Counted from the stretch's first letter, positions 23,561 to 34,272 are shown. The stretch is 64,000 nt of DNA from VGDP01 sp964530335 (GCA_964530335.1 CAZGYG010000002.1:55053-119052), one strand, 5' to 3'. Translations and numbers: made by a program. Notes: generated from the letters alone by a model not told the origin.

Positions 23561-24850
23561 GTGAACGCCTTGCCCCGATCGTCGACCATCGTCGGCGCGG
23601 TCGTGCGCCTTGTGCTCGCCGTCGCCGTTCTGGCGTGGCCCGCCACGACGTCGGCGCAGGAAGCCGAGCGCATCGCCGCGGTCGTCAACGACGACATCAT
23701 CTCGAGCTTCGACCTGGCGGCGCGCGTCGAGCTCGTGGTGCGCACCACGGGGCTGCCCGACGATCAGGAGACCCGCGATCGCATCCGGCCGCAGGTGCTG
23801 CGCACGCTGATCGACGAACGGCTCGAGCTCCAGGAAGCGGCGCGGCTGGGAGTCGAGATCAAGGAGTCCGACGTCGAGGAGGCCCTGCGTTACCTCGAGC
23901 GCCAGAACGGCATTCCGGAAGGGAAGATGCTCGAGGCCCTGGCCGCGCGCGGCGTGGCGCCCGAGACCCTGACCGCCCAGATCGAGGCGCAGCTCAAGTG
24001 GTCGCGCATCGTCCAGGCGCGGCTGCGCCAGACGCTGACCATCGCCGACGCCGAGGTCGACGAGCTAATCGCCCGCATCGAGGCCAGCCGGGGCAAGCCC
24101 GAAATCCGCCTGGCCGAGATCTATCTGGCCGGCGACGACCCGTCGCGCGAGGCCGAGACCGTGGCCGTGGCGCACCGGCTCATCGAGGATATCCGCGGCG
24201 GCGCCGATTTCGGCGCGCTCGCCCGCCAGGTTTCCCAGACGGCGAGCGCCGCGTCCGACGGCGATCTGGGCTGGACCCTCGAGGACCAGCTGGACGACGA
24301 GGTGCGGGTCGCCGTCCAGGGCGCGCCCGACGGCGCCGTCGTCGGGCCGGTCGCGACGCGCGGCGGCCAGGCCGTGATCATGGTCGTCGGCCGGCGCCGG
24401 GCGCTCGAGCCCGACCCGGGCGCCACCACCTTCGATCTCGCCCTGGTCGCGCTGCCGCTGCCCACCGTGACGACCGCGGAGCAGGAGCAGGAACAGCTCG
24501 TGCGCGCCGAGCAGGTGCGCCAGCGCATCACCGGCTGCGCCGACGCCGAGGCGGCCGCCCAGGCGACACCGACCGCGCGCTATCGCGCACTCGGCAAGAT
24601 CGTCCTGCGCGGCATCGTGCCCGAGCTGCGCGCGGTCCTGGCGGACCTGCAAGTGGGCCAGACCAGCCGGCCGGTGGTCGCCGGCGGCATCGTCAACGTG
24701 CTGGTCGTGTGCGACCGGGTCGACGCCGAGGCCCGGCTGCCGACCCGCGACGAGGCCCGCGATACCCTGTTCGGCCAGCGCCTCGATCTGCTGGCGCGCG
24801 GCTACCTGCGCGACCTGCGCCGCCGCGCCTTCATCGACGTCCGCCTGTGA
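23561..24850 (+). CDS. surA: Periplasmic chaperone/peptidyl-prolyl isomerase SurA
   Basis: The 429-residue protein starts at a GTG and has a signal peptide (cleavage near TSAQE). The SurA N-terminal chaperone domain opens RIAAVVNDDIISSFDLAARVELV and runs to about 165. A parvulin PPIase domain spans about 175-280 (RLAEIYLAGDD ... DGDLGWTLEDQL), and a weaker second parvulin-like segment precedes the C-terminal helix. It escorts outer-membrane proteins such as LptD. Its stop overlaps the pdxA GTG (GTGA), giving translational coupling. Confidence 0.9.
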   Translation: MNALPRSSTIVGAVVRLVLAVAVLAWPATTSAQEAERIAAVVNDDIISSFDLAARVELVVRTTGLPDDQETRDRIRPQVLRTLIDERLELQEAARLGVEIKESDVEEALRYLERQNGIPEGKMLEALAARGVAPETLTAQIEAQLKWSRIVQARLRQTLTIADAEVDELIARIEASRGKPEIRLAEIYLAGDDPSREAETVAVAHRLIEDIRGGADFGALARQVSQTASAASDGDLGWTLEDQLDDEVRVAVQGAPDGAVVGPVATRGGQAVIMVVGRRRALEPDPGATTFDLALVALPLPTVTTAEQEQEQLVRAEQVRQRITGCADAEAAAQATPTARYRALGKIVLRGIVPELRAVLADLQVGQTSRPVVAGGIVNVLVVCDRVDAEARLPTRDEARDTLFGQRLDLLARGYLRDLRRRAFIDVRL

Positions 24851-25869
24851 GCGCCGCCCCGGCAAGGTCCGTACCGCTCGCCGTGACCATGGGCGAGCCG
24901 GCCGGAATCGGCGGCGACCTGGTGCTCGCCGCCTGGGCGCGGGCGCGAAACTCCCTGCCGCCCTTCGTCGCGCTCGACGACCCGGACCGGCTGGAGGCGC
25001 TCGCGGACCGGCTCGGGCTCCGTGTCCCGGTTCGCGTGATCGAGTCGCCGCGCGAGGTCGATCGGCATTTCCCCGATGCCCTGCCCGTGCTGCCCGTGCG
25101 CCTGGCGCGCGCCGCCGAGCCCGGCCGCCTGGACGCGGCGAACGCCCCGGCCGTGCTCGAAGCCATCCGGCGCGCGGTCGCCCTGGCCAGCGCCGGCGAG
25201 GTCGGGGCGGTGGTGACCAACCCGATCCACAAGAAGGTGCTGATGGACGCGGGCTTCCGCCACCCCGGCCATACCGAGTTCCTGGCCGAGCTCGCCGGCG
25301 GCGGCGCCCACCCGGTGATGATGCTCGCCTGCCCCGGCCTGCGCGTCGTGCCGCTCACGGTCCACTTGCCGCTGGCCGAGGTGGCGGCGCGCATCGACGG
25401 CGCGCTCGTGGCCACGGTCGCGCGCGTCACCCTGGCCGCGCTCGCCCGCGACTTCGGCGTGGCGCGGCCCCGACTCGCGGTCGCCGGGCTCAATCCCCAC
25501 GCCGGGGAATCCGGTGCGCTCGGGCGCGAGGAGATCGACGTCCTGCTGCCGGCGATTCGCGCGCTGCGCGCCGAGGGCCACGTGATCGCCGACCCGGCGC
25601 CGGCCGACAGCCTGTTCCACGCCGAGGCGCGCGCGGGCTACGACGCGGTGCTGTGCATGTACCACGACCAGGCGCTGATCCCGCTCAAGACCATCGACTT
25701 CAAGCGCGGCGTCAACATCACGCTGGGGCTGCCGTTCGTGCGCACCTCGCCCGACCACGGCACCGCGCTCGACATCGCCGGCACCGGCCGCGGCTTCATC
25801 GACAGCTTCACCGAGGCGCTGGCTGTGGCGGCCGCGATGGCGGCCCGGCGTGCCGGTGCCGATGGCTGA
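24847..25869 (+). CDS. pdxA: 4-hydroxythreonine-4-phosphate dehydrogenase PdxA
   Basis: The 340-residue enzyme carries out the NAD-dependent oxidation step of pyridoxal-phosphate synthesis in the DXP-dependent pathway. Motifs include VTMGEPAGIGGDL at the N-terminus, VTNPIHKKVL, the metal-binding His region FRHPGHTEFL, GLNPHAGESG, and MYHDQALIPLKT near 270. The GTG at 24847 overlaps the surA stop. The 3' end overlaps the start of rsmA by 8 bp. The surA-pdxA-rsmA order is widely conserved in proteobacteria. Confidence 0.95.
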   Translation: MSAAPARSVPLAVTMGEPAGIGGDLVLAAWARARNSLPPFVALDDPDRLEALADRLGLRVPVRVIESPREVDRHFPDALPVLPVRLARAAEPGRLDAANAPAVLEAIRRAVALASAGEVGAVVTNPIHKKVLMDAGFRHPGHTEFLAELAGGGAHPVMMLACPGLRVVPLTVHLPLAEVAARIDGALVATVARVTLAALARDFGVARPRLAVAGLNPHAGESGALGREEIDVLLPAIRALRAEGHVIADPAPADSLFHAEARAGYDAVLCMYHDQALIPLKTIDFKRGVNITLGLPFVRTSPDHGTALDIAGTGRGFIDSFTEALAVAAAMAARRAGADG

Positions 25870-26704
25870 ACCCGCCTTGCCGCGGCTCGGCGCGGTGATC
25901 ACGCGGCACGGCATTCAGGCGCGCAAGTCGCTCGGCCAGAACTTCCTGTTCGACACCAACCTGCTCGGCCGCATCGCGCGCGCCGTGGGCGACGTGGGCG
26001 CGTTGGACGTGGTCGAGATCGGCGCCGGCCCCGGCGGGCTGACGCGCGCGCTGCTTGACCACGGCGCCCGCCGCGTCGTCGCCATCGAACGTGACCCGCG
26101 CTGCGTCGCGGCGCTCGAGGAGCTGGCAACCACGTTCCCCGACCGGCTCGTGGTCGTCGAGGGCGACGCCCGAACCGTCGAGCCTAAGCGCTGGGCGACG
26201 CCGCCCTACGTCATCGCCGGAAACCTGCCGTTCAACGTGGCCTCGCCGCTGATCGTCGGCTGGCTCGCCCGGCCGCGCGAGATCGCCGCCATGGTCGTGA
26301 TGGTCCAGCGCGAGGTCGCCGACCGCCTCACCGCCGCGCGGGGCGGCAAGGATTACGGCCGGCTTGCCGTCCAGGCCCAATGGCGCTGGCGGGTGAAGCG
26401 GCTGTTCGACGTGCCGTCCCGCGCCTTCGTGCCGCCGCCCCAGGTGACCGCGTCGGTGGTCCGCTTCGAGCCGCTTTCGGCGCCCGTCGCCGAGGCCGAC
26501 CCCAAGGCGCTCGAGCGGGTGCTCGCCGCCGCGTTCGGCCAGCGCCGCAAGATGCTGCGCTCGTCGCTGCGCGCGCTCGGCGTCCCGGCCGAGGCCCTGG
26601 CCGCCACCGGCATCGACTTGTCGCTTCGGGCCGAGGCCCTGACGATACCCGAGTTCTGCGCGCTGGCGCGGGCGCTGGCGGGGCTGGCCAGCGGCGCGGC
26701 GTGA
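25862..26704 (+). CDS. rsmA: 16S rRNA dimethyladenosine transferase RsmA (KsgA)
   Basis: The 280-residue methyltransferase dimethylates the two adjacent adenosines near the 3' end of 16S rRNA. The SAM-binding motif is VVEIGAGPGGLTRALL; upstream is KSLGQNFLFDTNLL, the conserved N-terminal motif. The catalytic NLPY-type motif reads NLPFNVASPL, an accepted F variant. The ATG at 25862 gives the usual N-terminus; a GTG at 25850 would add four residues. It overlaps pdxA by 8 bp. Confidence 0.95.
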   Translation: MAEPALPRLGAVITRHGIQARKSLGQNFLFDTNLLGRIARAVGDVGALDVVEIGAGPGGLTRALLDHGARRVVAIERDPRCVAALEELATTFPDRLVVVEGDARTVEPKRWATPPYVIAGNLPFNVASPLIVGWLARPREIAAMVVMVQREVADRLTAARGGKDYGRLAVQAQWRWRVKRLFDVPSRAFVPPPQVTASVVRFEPLSAPVAEADPKALERVLAAAFGQRRKMLRSSLRALGVPAEALAATGIDLSLRAEALTIPEFCALARALAGLASGAA

Positions 26705-26791
26705 TGCTAAAGGAGGCGCGCGCACGACGCGGGCGATGCGGAGAGGCGAACGGCACCATGACCGGCAGGTTCGCGCGACGACGAGGGGTTT

Positions 26792-26810
26792 CCTCGCCCT
26801 GACGGCGAGG
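26792..26810. other. Hairpin downstream of rsmA
   Basis: CCTCGCC (26792-26798) and GGCGAGG (26804-26810) form a 7-bp stem with a 5-nt loop. A second short GC stem follows near 26830. There is no T-run, so termination is only possible, not shown. Confidence 0.35.
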
Positions 26811-26941
26811 CGCAAGCCCGTTGGTTGCTGCCCGCCACGGCGGGCGTCCCGCCGTCCATTGGTTTCACGGTTGGGGTCGAAATCGAACCGCACGGGCGGC
26901 GAATCGCCGTGATCTCGCGCAACCCTTCGCCCGGACCCGCC

Positions 26942-27466
26942 ATGATCCACATTCGGCTCGAACAGCCGTCCGACTCCCCGACCATCGACGACTTGGTGCG
27001 CGCCACGCTCGGCGATCGCGCGACCGCCAGCCCGGCCGCGCGCATGCGCGCCGGCACCCAGTCCATTGCCGAGCTCGGCCTGGTCGCGCTCGACCACGCC
27101 GGCGTCCTGGTCGGCACGCTCCGCTTCTGGCCGATCGCGGTCGGGGCGACGCCGGCGCTCCAGCTCGGCCCGCTGGCGGTCAGGCCCGAGCGGCGCGGCG
27201 AAGGCTTCGGCCGCGCCCTGGTGCGCGAGGGGATCGAGCGCGCCCGCCACGGCGGGCATCGCGTGATCGTGCTGATCGGCGATCCCGGTTACTACCGCTC
27301 GTTCGGCTTCCTGCCCGCCCTGGTGCTGGGCATCCGGTTGCCGACGCCGGAGGACGAGTCGCGGCTTCAGGTGCTGGCGCTCGACCCCGGCGCGCTGGCC
27401 GGCGTCGGCGGCGTCGTAAGGCCCCGCCCCGCCGCCCTGCCGCACGCCTCGGCCGGCGGTTCCTGA
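26942..27466 (+). CDS. GNAT-family N-acetyltransferase (YhbS-like)
   Basis: The 174-residue protein has a GNAT fold. The N-terminal IRLEQPSDSPTIDDLV strand-helix is followed by LQLGPLAVRPERRGEGFGRALVREGIERA, containing the acetyl-CoA pyrophosphate-binding R-R-G-E-G-F-G-R loop (motif A). GDPGYYRSFGFLPA is typical of YhbS/YhbS-like members. The substrate is unknown. It starts at the ATG at 26942, 237 bp after rsmA; the intervening DNA contains small GC hairpins. It converges with gmk, 7 bp between stops. Confidence 0.85.
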   Translation: MIHIRLEQPSDSPTIDDLVRATLGDRATASPAARMRAGTQSIAELGLVALDHAGVLVGTLRFWPIAVGATPALQLGPLAVRPERRGEGFGRALVREGIERARHGGHRVIVLIGDPGYYRSFGFLPALVLGIRLPTPEDESRLQVLALDPGALAGVGGVVRPRPAALPHASAGGS

Positions 27467-27473
27467 CGCCGCC

Positions 27474-28127
27474 CTAACGGCCTCGGTCGAGCATCGCGCC
27501 GACGAAGGCGGCGAGGCCGGCTTGCCGGGCGCGGCGTAGGCGTTCCGCCGTCAGAATGGCGCGCGCCCGCTCGACGCTCGCCAGGACGTCGTCGTTGACG
27601 ATCACGTAGTCGTACTCGTCCCAGTGCGCCATCTCGGCATTGGCCTTGGCCATGCGCGCGCGCACGACCTCATCGCTGTCCTGGCGGCGGGCGCGCAGGC
27701 GCCGCTCGAGCTCGGCCCGGGACGGCGGCAGGATGAACACGGTGACCAGATCCTGGCGCAATCGGGCAGCGAGCTGGCGGGTGCCCTGCCAGTCGATGTC
27801 GAACAGCATGTCGCGGCCCTTGCCGAGCACCTGGTCGACCTGGGCCCTGGGCGTGCCGTAGCGATGGCCGAACACCTCGGCGTGCTCGAGGAAGGCGCCG
27901 CGTTTGACCATTTCGTCGAACGCGCGGTCGCCGATGAAGCGGTAGTCGATGCCGTCTTGCTCGCCCGGGCGTTTGGGCCGCGTCGTCGCCGAGACCGAGA
28001 GCACGAGTTCGGGCTCGAGCTCGAGCAGCCCACGCGAGATCGTCGTCTTGCCCGCGCCCGAAGGCGAGGACAGCACGAGCATGAGCCCGCGCCGCGGCAT
28101 GACTGGCCCCGCCGGTTGGTCGGTCAT
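27474..28127 (-). CDS. gmk: Guanylate kinase
   Basis: The 217-residue enzyme phosphorylates GMP to GDP. The P-loop is LSSPSGAGKTT, followed by SVSATTRPKRPGEQDGIDYRF, which holds the GMP-binding residues, and DIDWQGTRQL. The C-terminal helix follows YVIVNDDVLASVERARAIL. Its ATG overlaps the yicC stop (ATGA), a common proteobacterial arrangement. The N-terminus carries about ten extra residues before the catalytic core; a start at the internal Met is possible. Confidence 0.95.
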   Translation of the reverse strand: MTDQPAGPVMPRRGLMLVLSSPSGAGKTTISRGLLELEPELVLSVSATTRPKRPGEQDGIDYRFIGDRAFDEMVKRGAFLEHAEVFGHRYGTPRAQVDQVLGKGRDMLFDIDWQGTRQLAARLRQDLVTVFILPPSRAELERRLRARRQDSDEVVRARMAKANAEMAHWDEYDYVIVNDDVLASVERARAILTAERLRRARQAGLAAFVGAMLDRGR

Positions 28128-29008
28128 TCGATGTTCAGCGCCTGCTCGCGGAATTGATCGATGGCGACCTTGAGCGCCAGGCCGTGGCGCGTCAGCGCCA
28201 TGTCGGTCGACTTCGAGGTCAGGGTGTTGGCCTCGCGGTGCAGCTCCTGGGCCAGGAACCCGAGCTTGCGCCCGACCGCCACGCCCGTGCCGAGCAGCGC
28301 CCGGGTCTCGGCGACGTGGGCGCGCAAGCGGTCGAGCTCCTCGCGCACGTCGCCCTTGACCGCGAGCAGCGCCAGTTCCTGCGCCAGCCGATCCTCCGCC
28401 ACGCCCGCCCGGGCCTCGAGCAATTCCGCCACCTGGGAGCGCAAGCGGGCGCGCCGGGTCTCCGGTTGGGCCGCGGCCTCGGCGGCGGCGGACCTGGCGT
28501 GGGCCTCGATCTCGTCGAGCAGGACGCCGAGCGTGACGCCGAGCCGGCGGCCCTCGGCGATCCGCGCCGCGGCCAGGCCGTCGAGCGCCTGGGCGAGCGT
28601 CGCGCCGATCGCCCGTTCGCGCGCCTCGCGGGCGTCTTCCGCTTCGTCCGTCACCGTCTCGACCACGCCGGGCAGGCGGAGCAAGCCGTCGAGCCGGGCC
28701 TCGACCACGTTGTCGCGGGCGCCGACGTCATCGAGCACGGCCAGAACCTGGTCGAGCATGGCGCGGTTGATGGCGAGACGCCCCTGGCCGGCGTGGCGCG
28801 TGACCTGAAGGGTGAGCGCGACCGTGCCGCGCGCGAGCCGCTCGGCGGCCAGGCCGCGCGCCACGGTCTCCAGCGCGTCGAACCCGGGGGCCAGCCGGCA
28901 GCGCACCTCGAGCCCGCGGCCGTTGACGCTCTTGGCCTCCCACGTCCACGCCAAGCTCGCGTCCTGGCCGCTCGCGCGGGCGAACCCGGTCATGCTGGCG
29001 AGCGTCAC
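28124..29008 (-). CDS. yicC: YicC/YloC-family endoribonuclease
   Basis: The 294-residue protein starts at a GTG (VTLASMTGFARASG, with GGGGGA just upstream). The N-terminal domain contains WEAKSVNGRGLEVRCRLAPGFD, and the C-terminal DUF1732 part ends GRKLGFLAQELHREANTLTSKSTD...ALKVAIDQFREQALNIE, which is highly diagnostic. Family members are recently described endoribonucleases and RNA-decay factors. It is translationally coupled to gmk. An ATG/GTG further upstream at 29035 would add nine residues without family support. Confidence 0.92.
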   Translation of the reverse strand: MTLASMTGFARASGQDASLAWTWEAKSVNGRGLEVRCRLAPGFDALETVARGLAAERLARGTVALTLQVTRHAGQGRLAINRAMLDQVLAVLDDVGARDNVVEARLDGLLRLPGVVETVTDEAEDAREARERAIGATLAQALDGLAAARIAEGRRLGVTLGVLLDEIEAHARSAAAEAAAQPETRRARLRSQVAELLEARAGVAEDRLAQELALLAVKGDVREELDRLRAHVAETRALLGTGVAVGRKLGFLAQELHREANTLTSKSTDMALTRHGLALKVAIDQFREQALNIE

Positions 29009-29089
29009 GATTCCCCCATCCCTTCCGCGCGGCATTGCCCGCGGCGTTTCTTAGTATACTCGCCCGTCCCTGCCAACGATCGCCCGGCC

Positions 29090-29857
29090 ATGGCGCGAGC
29101 GCCGTCCACCAGCATCCTGATCACCGGCGCCTCGAGCGGAATCGGCGCGGCGCTGGCGCTCGCCTACGCGCGCCCGGGCGTAAGCCTCGCGCTCGGCGGG
29201 CGGGACCAGGCCAGGCTCGAGGCCGTGGCCGCCGGCGTGCGCGCCCGGGGCGCGGAAGCGAGCCACGCCGCCATCGACGTGACCGACGCCGCGGCCATGG
29301 CCGCCTGGGTCACGGGCGCGGACGACGCGCGCCCGCTCGATCTGGTCGTCGCCAACGCCGGCGTCTCGGCCGGCACGGGCCGGGGCGAGGAGTCGGCGGA
29401 GCAGGTGCGGCGCATCCTGGCCATCAACGTCGACGGCGCGGTCAACACCGTGATGCCTGCCCTGCCCCGTCTGGTCGCGCGCCGGCGCGGGCGCATCGCC
29501 CTGATGGCGTCGCTCGCCGGGTTTCGCGGCATGCCGGGCGCGCCGGCCTATTGCGCGAGCAAGGCCGCGCTCAAGATCTGGGGCGAGGGCCTGCGCGGCG
29601 AGCTGGCCGCCAAGGGCGTCGGCGTCACGGTGATCTGCCCCGGCTACATCGATACGCCGATGACCCGCGTGAACACCTTCCGGATGCCGTTCCTGATGGA
29701 CGCGGACCATGCCGCCCGCATCACCCGGCGCGGCATCGAGCGCGACCAGGCGCGGGTCGCCTTTCCGTGGCCGCTGGCGCTCGGCGCCTGGCTGGCCGGT
29801 GCCCTGCCGCCGGCCTGGGTCGATTCCGCACTCGCACGCCTGCCCCGCAAGGTCTGA
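29090..29857 (+). CDS. Short-chain dehydrogenase/reductase
   Basis: The 255-residue protein is a classical SDR: NAD(P)-binding TGASSGIGAALAL at 11-23, NAG in VVANAGVSAG, a serine in LMASLAG and the catalytic Y-x-x-x-K in YCASKAA. The C-terminus extends into a hydrophobic LALGAWLAGALPP segment that may touch the membrane. The substrate is unknown. A palindromic AGTATACT at 29053-29060 lies in the 81-bp divergent gap to yicC and could supply a -10 element for either strand. Its stop abuts that of mltG with no intervening base. Confidence 0.85.
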   Translation: MARAPSTSILITGASSGIGAALALAYARPGVSLALGGRDQARLEAVAAGVRARGAEASHAAIDVTDAAAMAAWVTGADDARPLDLVVANAGVSAGTGRGEESAEQVRRILAINVDGAVNTVMPALPRLVARRRGRIALMASLAGFRGMPGAPAYCASKAALKIWGEGLRGELAAKGVGVTVICPGYIDTPMTRVNTFRMPFLMDADHAARITRRGIERDQARVAFPWPLALGAWLAGALPPAWVDSALARLPRKV

Positions 29858-30841
29858 TCACTCGGCCTGGTCGTCCTGAAGCCGCCGCCAGCGGGCGACG
29901 TTGCGGTTGTGCTCCTCGAGGGTGCTGGCAAAAGCGTGGCCGCCGTCGCCGTCGGCGACGAAGTAAAGCGCGTCGGTCGCCTCGGGGTGCAACACGGCGT
30001 CGATCGCCGCACGTCCGGGGTTTGCGATCGGGCCGGGCGGCAGGCCCTTGTGCAGGTACGTGTTGTACGGGCTCGCGGTGTCGAGGTCGGCGCGGGTCAG
30101 GGCCCGGTCGAGAACGCCGGCCGGGCCGGCCAGCGCGTAGGCCACGGTCGGGTCCGATTGCAGCGGCATGCCGGCCTTCAGGCGGTTGTAGAACACGCCG
30201 GCGATGAACGGCCGTTCGGCGGCGAGCCCCGTCTCTTTCTCGACGATCGAAGCCAGGATCAGCGCCTGCTCGGGCCGGTCGAGCGGCAGGTCCGGGTCGC
30301 GCTCGGCCCACAGCCGTTCGAGCGTGGCCGTCATGTCGCCGGTCATGCGCCGCACCAGGTCCGCGCGATCGTCGCCGCGCGAGTAGTGGTACGTCTCGGG
30401 CAGCAGCGTCCCCTCCGCCGGCACCGGGCCTGCTTCGCCGGCGAGCACCGGGGCGGCGGCGACGAGCCTGACGACCTCGGCGCTGGTCAGGCCCTCGGGC
30501 ACGGTCAGCTTGTAGACCCGGGTGCCGCCCATGACCAGGATGGCCATGACCTCGCTGGCGCTCGAACCCGGCGGGATCTCGTACTCGCCGGCCTTGAGCC
30601 TCCCGGCCTTGCCCGCGACGCGGACACCGACCTCGAACACCAGGGGATCGCGGATGGCGCCGGCGTCGGCCAGCAGACCGGCGATGTCCGCGAGCCCCGC
30701 GCCCTTGGGCAGGCTCACGACGACCGGCTCGGCGTTGGGGCCCGGGGCGCGCAACTGCCGGTCGAGCCAGCGGGTGCCGAGCGTGCCGCCGGCACCGAGC
30801 AGCGCCACGATCGCCAGGCACCAGAGGATTGATCGGATCAT
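29858..30841 (-). CDS. mltG: Endolytic murein transglycosylase MltG
   Basis: The 327-residue inner-membrane protein has an N-terminal helix (about 4-23) and a periplasmic YceG/MltG domain. A LysM-like region (about 40-110) is followed by the catalytic domain with LILASIVEKETG, holding the active-site glutamate, then GVFYNRLKAGMPLQSDPTVAYAL and SPYNTYLHKGLPPGPIANPG. It cleaves nascent peptidoglycan strands to set glycan length. It lies 30 bp downstream of fabF on the same strand, a frequent proteobacterial arrangement with the fab cluster. Confidence 0.95.
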   Translation of the reverse strand: MIRSILWCLAIVALLGAGGTLGTRWLDRQLRAPGPNAEPVVVSLPKGAGLADIAGLLADAGAIRDPLVFEVGVRVAGKAGRLKAGEYEIPPGSSASEVMAILVMGGTRVYKLTVPEGLTSAEVVRLVAAAPVLAGEAGPVPAEGTLLPETYHYSRGDDRADLVRRMTGDMTATLERLWAERDPDLPLDRPEQALILASIVEKETGLAAERPFIAGVFYNRLKAGMPLQSDPTVAYALAGPAGVLDRALTRADLDTASPYNTYLHKGLPPGPIANPGRAAIDAVLHPEATDALYFVADGDGGHAFASTLEEHNRNVARWRRLQDDQAE

Positions 30842-30871
30842 CGCCAGCCGAGGCGGGCGGCGGGCGGCCGC

Positions 30872-32179
<1,308 letters not shown>

Positions 32180-32201
32180 GCCCGCGCCCTCCGCCCGGCC
32201 G

Positions 32202-32441
32202 TCAGTGCCCGGCGTGCTCTTCGATGTAGCCGATGGCGTCCTTGATGGTCAGGATCTTTTCGGCCGCGTCATCCGGGATCTCGCAGCCGAACTCCTCCTC
32301 GAAGGCCATGACGAGCTCGACCTGATCGAGGCTGTCGGCGCCAAGGTCGTCGATGAAGCTCGCGGTGTCGGTGACCTTGACCTCCTCGACTCCGAGATGG
32401 TCGATGACGATCTTTTTAACGCGATCCGCAACGTCGCTCAT
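32202..32441 (-). CDS. acpP: Acyl carrier protein
   Basis: The 79-residue acidic protein carries the phosphopantetheine-attachment motif in IDDLGADSLDQVELVMAFEE, the serine of D-S-L. It shuttles acyl chains for fatty-acid and lipid A synthesis. A 140-bp gap separates it from fabG, longer than other junctions in the cluster, so it probably has its own promoter. No convincing -35/-10 pair could be fixed there. Confidence 0.97.
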   Translation of the reverse strand: MSDVADRVKKIVIDHLGVEEVKVTDTASFIDDLGADSLDQVELVMAFEEEFGCEIPDDAAEKILTIKDAIGYIEEHAGH

Positions 32442-32581
32442 AACGTTCTGGTCTCCGTTGTCGGGTTGTCGGAAGCCCTCCTGGGCCGGACCTCGATGGC
32501 TCTAACGCGCCATGCCGGGTGGCACGATGTAACACAGTCGGCGGGCGTTGGCGAGAGGCGCCCGCTCAAGGCAAATCCCGG

Positions 32582-33319
32582 TCAAATCATCGCCATGCCG
32601 CCATTGACGTGGATCGTCTGGCCGGTCACGTAGCCGGCTTCGGGGCTGGCCAGGAAGGCGACGCACGCCGCCACGTCGTCCGGGCCGCCGAGCCTGCCGG
32701 CCGGAATGCGCGGCAAGAGCCGCGCCTTCTGCTCGTCGTCGAGCGCGTCGGTCATGGCCGTCACGATGAAACCGGGAGCGACGCAGTTGACCGTGATGCC
32801 GCGCTGGGCAACCTCGGCGGCCAGCGCCTTTGTCATGCCGGCGAGCCCGGCCTTGGCGGCGGCGTAGTTGGCCTGGCCGGGATTGCCGGTCGTGCCGACC
32901 ACCGATGTGACCTGGACGATGCGCCCCCAGCGGCGCTTGAGCATGCCGCGCAGCGCCGCCCGCGACAGCCGGAACGCCGCGGTCAGATCGACGTCGAGCA
33001 CGTACTGCCAGTCCTCGTCCTTCATGCGCAGGACCAGGTTGTCGCGCGTGACGCCCGCGTTGTTGACCAGGATGTCGAGCGCGCCGAACGCGGCCTCGGC
33101 GCCCTTGACCAGGGCGTCGGCCGCCGCCGGGTCCGAAAGCTCCGCCGCCATCGCCACCGCGCGCGAGCCCAGTTCCGCCGCCAGCCGGTCGAGCGCTTCG
33201 CGGTTGCGCCCGGCGAGCGCGACCGCGGCGCCCAGCCCATGCAGCGCCCGCGCGATGGCGCCGCCGATGCCGCCGGAGGCCCCGGTCACCAGAGCGGACT
33301 TGCCCGACAGATCGAACAT
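32582..33319 (-). CDS. fabG: 3-oxoacyl-ACP reductase
   Basis: The 245-residue SDR has the NADP-binding TGASGGIGGAIARALHG, NNAGVTRDNLVLRMKDEDW (a FabG signature), the catalytic Ser in TSVVGTTGN and Y-x-x-x-K in YAAAKAGLAGM. It reduces 3-oxoacyl-ACP with NADPH. The C-terminal YVTGQTIHVNGGMAMI is typical of FabG rather than other SDRs. It lies 11 bp downstream of fabD. Confidence 0.95.
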   Translation of the reverse strand: MFDLSGKSALVTGASGGIGGAIARALHGLGAAVALAGRNREALDRLAAELGSRAVAMAAELSDPAAADALVKGAEAAFGALDILVNNAGVTRDNLVLRMKDEDWQYVLDVDLTAAFRLSRAALRGMLKRRWGRIVQVTSVVGTTGNPGQANYAAAKAGLAGMTKALAAEVAQRGITVNCVAPGFIVTAMTDALDDEQKARLLPRIPAGRLGGPDDVAACVAFLASPEAGYVTGQTIHVNGGMAMI

Positions 33320-33330
33320 GGCGGACCCCG

Positions 33331-34272
33331 TCAAAAGGATTTCAATACGGCGTCGATTTCGGCCGCCGTCGCCGCCGACAGGGCGACGAGATCGCGGTCG
33401 ATCCGCTTGACCAGCCCCGACAGCACCTTGCCCTGGCCCAACTCGACGAGCGTCGCCACGCCCGCGGCCTTCAGCCGCAGCACGCTTTCGCGCCACCGCA
33501 CGGTCCGGGTGACCTGCTCGACCAGCAGGCGCCGGATCGCGGCCGGCTGATCGACCGGCTCGGCGGTGACATTGGCCACCAGCGGCACGGCGGGGGCCAT
33601 GAGCGTCTGGTCGGCCAGCGCCGCGCCCACCCGCTCGGCCGCCGGGGCCATCAGCGCGCAATGGAACGGTGCGCTGACGGCCAGCCGAAGGCAGCGTTTG
33701 GCGCCCTTGGCCGGCGCCAGCGCCTCGGCCCGGGCGATCGCCTCCGTCGCGCCGCTCAGCACCACCTGGCCGGGCGCGTTGTCGTTGGCGACCGCGCAGA
33801 CTTCGCCGGCGGCCGCCTCGTCCGCGATCGCCTGGGCCGTCTCGGCGTCGACGCCCAGCACGGCGGTCATCGCCCCGGCGCCGACCGGCACGGCCTGCTG
33901 CATCGCCAGGCCGCGCAGGCGCAGAAGCCGCGCCGCGTCCGCCAGGCTGAACGTTCCGGCGGCGACCAGCGCGCTCCATTCGCCGAGCGAGTGTCCGGCG
34001 ACGAACGAGGCCTTGGTCGTCAGGGCCTGGCCGAGCTCGGCCTCGAGCACGCGCACGACGGCGATCGAGACCGCCATGATCGCCGGCTGGGCGTTCTCGG
34101 TCAGCACCAAGTCCGCTTCGGGCCCTTCTCGCATCAGCCGGCTCAGGCGCTCGCCGAGGGCTTCGTCGACCTCCTCGAACACTTGCCGGGCCGGGCCGAA
34201 CGACGCCGCCAGATCGGCGCCCATGCCGACCGCCTGCGAGCCCTGGCCCGGAAAGATGAACGCCCGCGTCAT
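33331..34272 (-). CDS. fabD: Malonyl-CoA:ACP transacylase
   Basis: The 313-residue enzyme loads malonyl onto ACP. Its motifs are IFPGQGSQAVGMG at the N-terminus, the nucleophile serine in AGHSLGEWSAL, and a catalytic His in SAPFHCALM. VANVTAEPV and the C-terminal VELGQGKVLSGLVKRI complete the family pattern. It is first in the fab cluster and is divergent from rpsF across 221 bp that must hold promoters for both. Confidence 0.95.
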   Translation of the reverse strand: MTRAFIFPGQGSQAVGMGADLAASFGPARQVFEEVDEALGERLSRLMREGPEADLVLTENAQPAIMAVSIAVVRVLEAELGQALTTKASFVAGHSLGEWSALVAAGTFSLADAARLLRLRGLAMQQAVPVGAGAMTAVLGVDAETAQAIADEAAAGEVCAVANDNAPGQVVLSGATEAIARAEALAPAKGAKRCLRLAVSAPFHCALMAPAAERVGAALADQTLMAPAVPLVANVTAEPVDQPAAIRRLLVEQVTRTVRWRESVLRLKAAGVATLVELGQGKVLSGLVKRIDRDLVALSAATAAEIDAVLKSF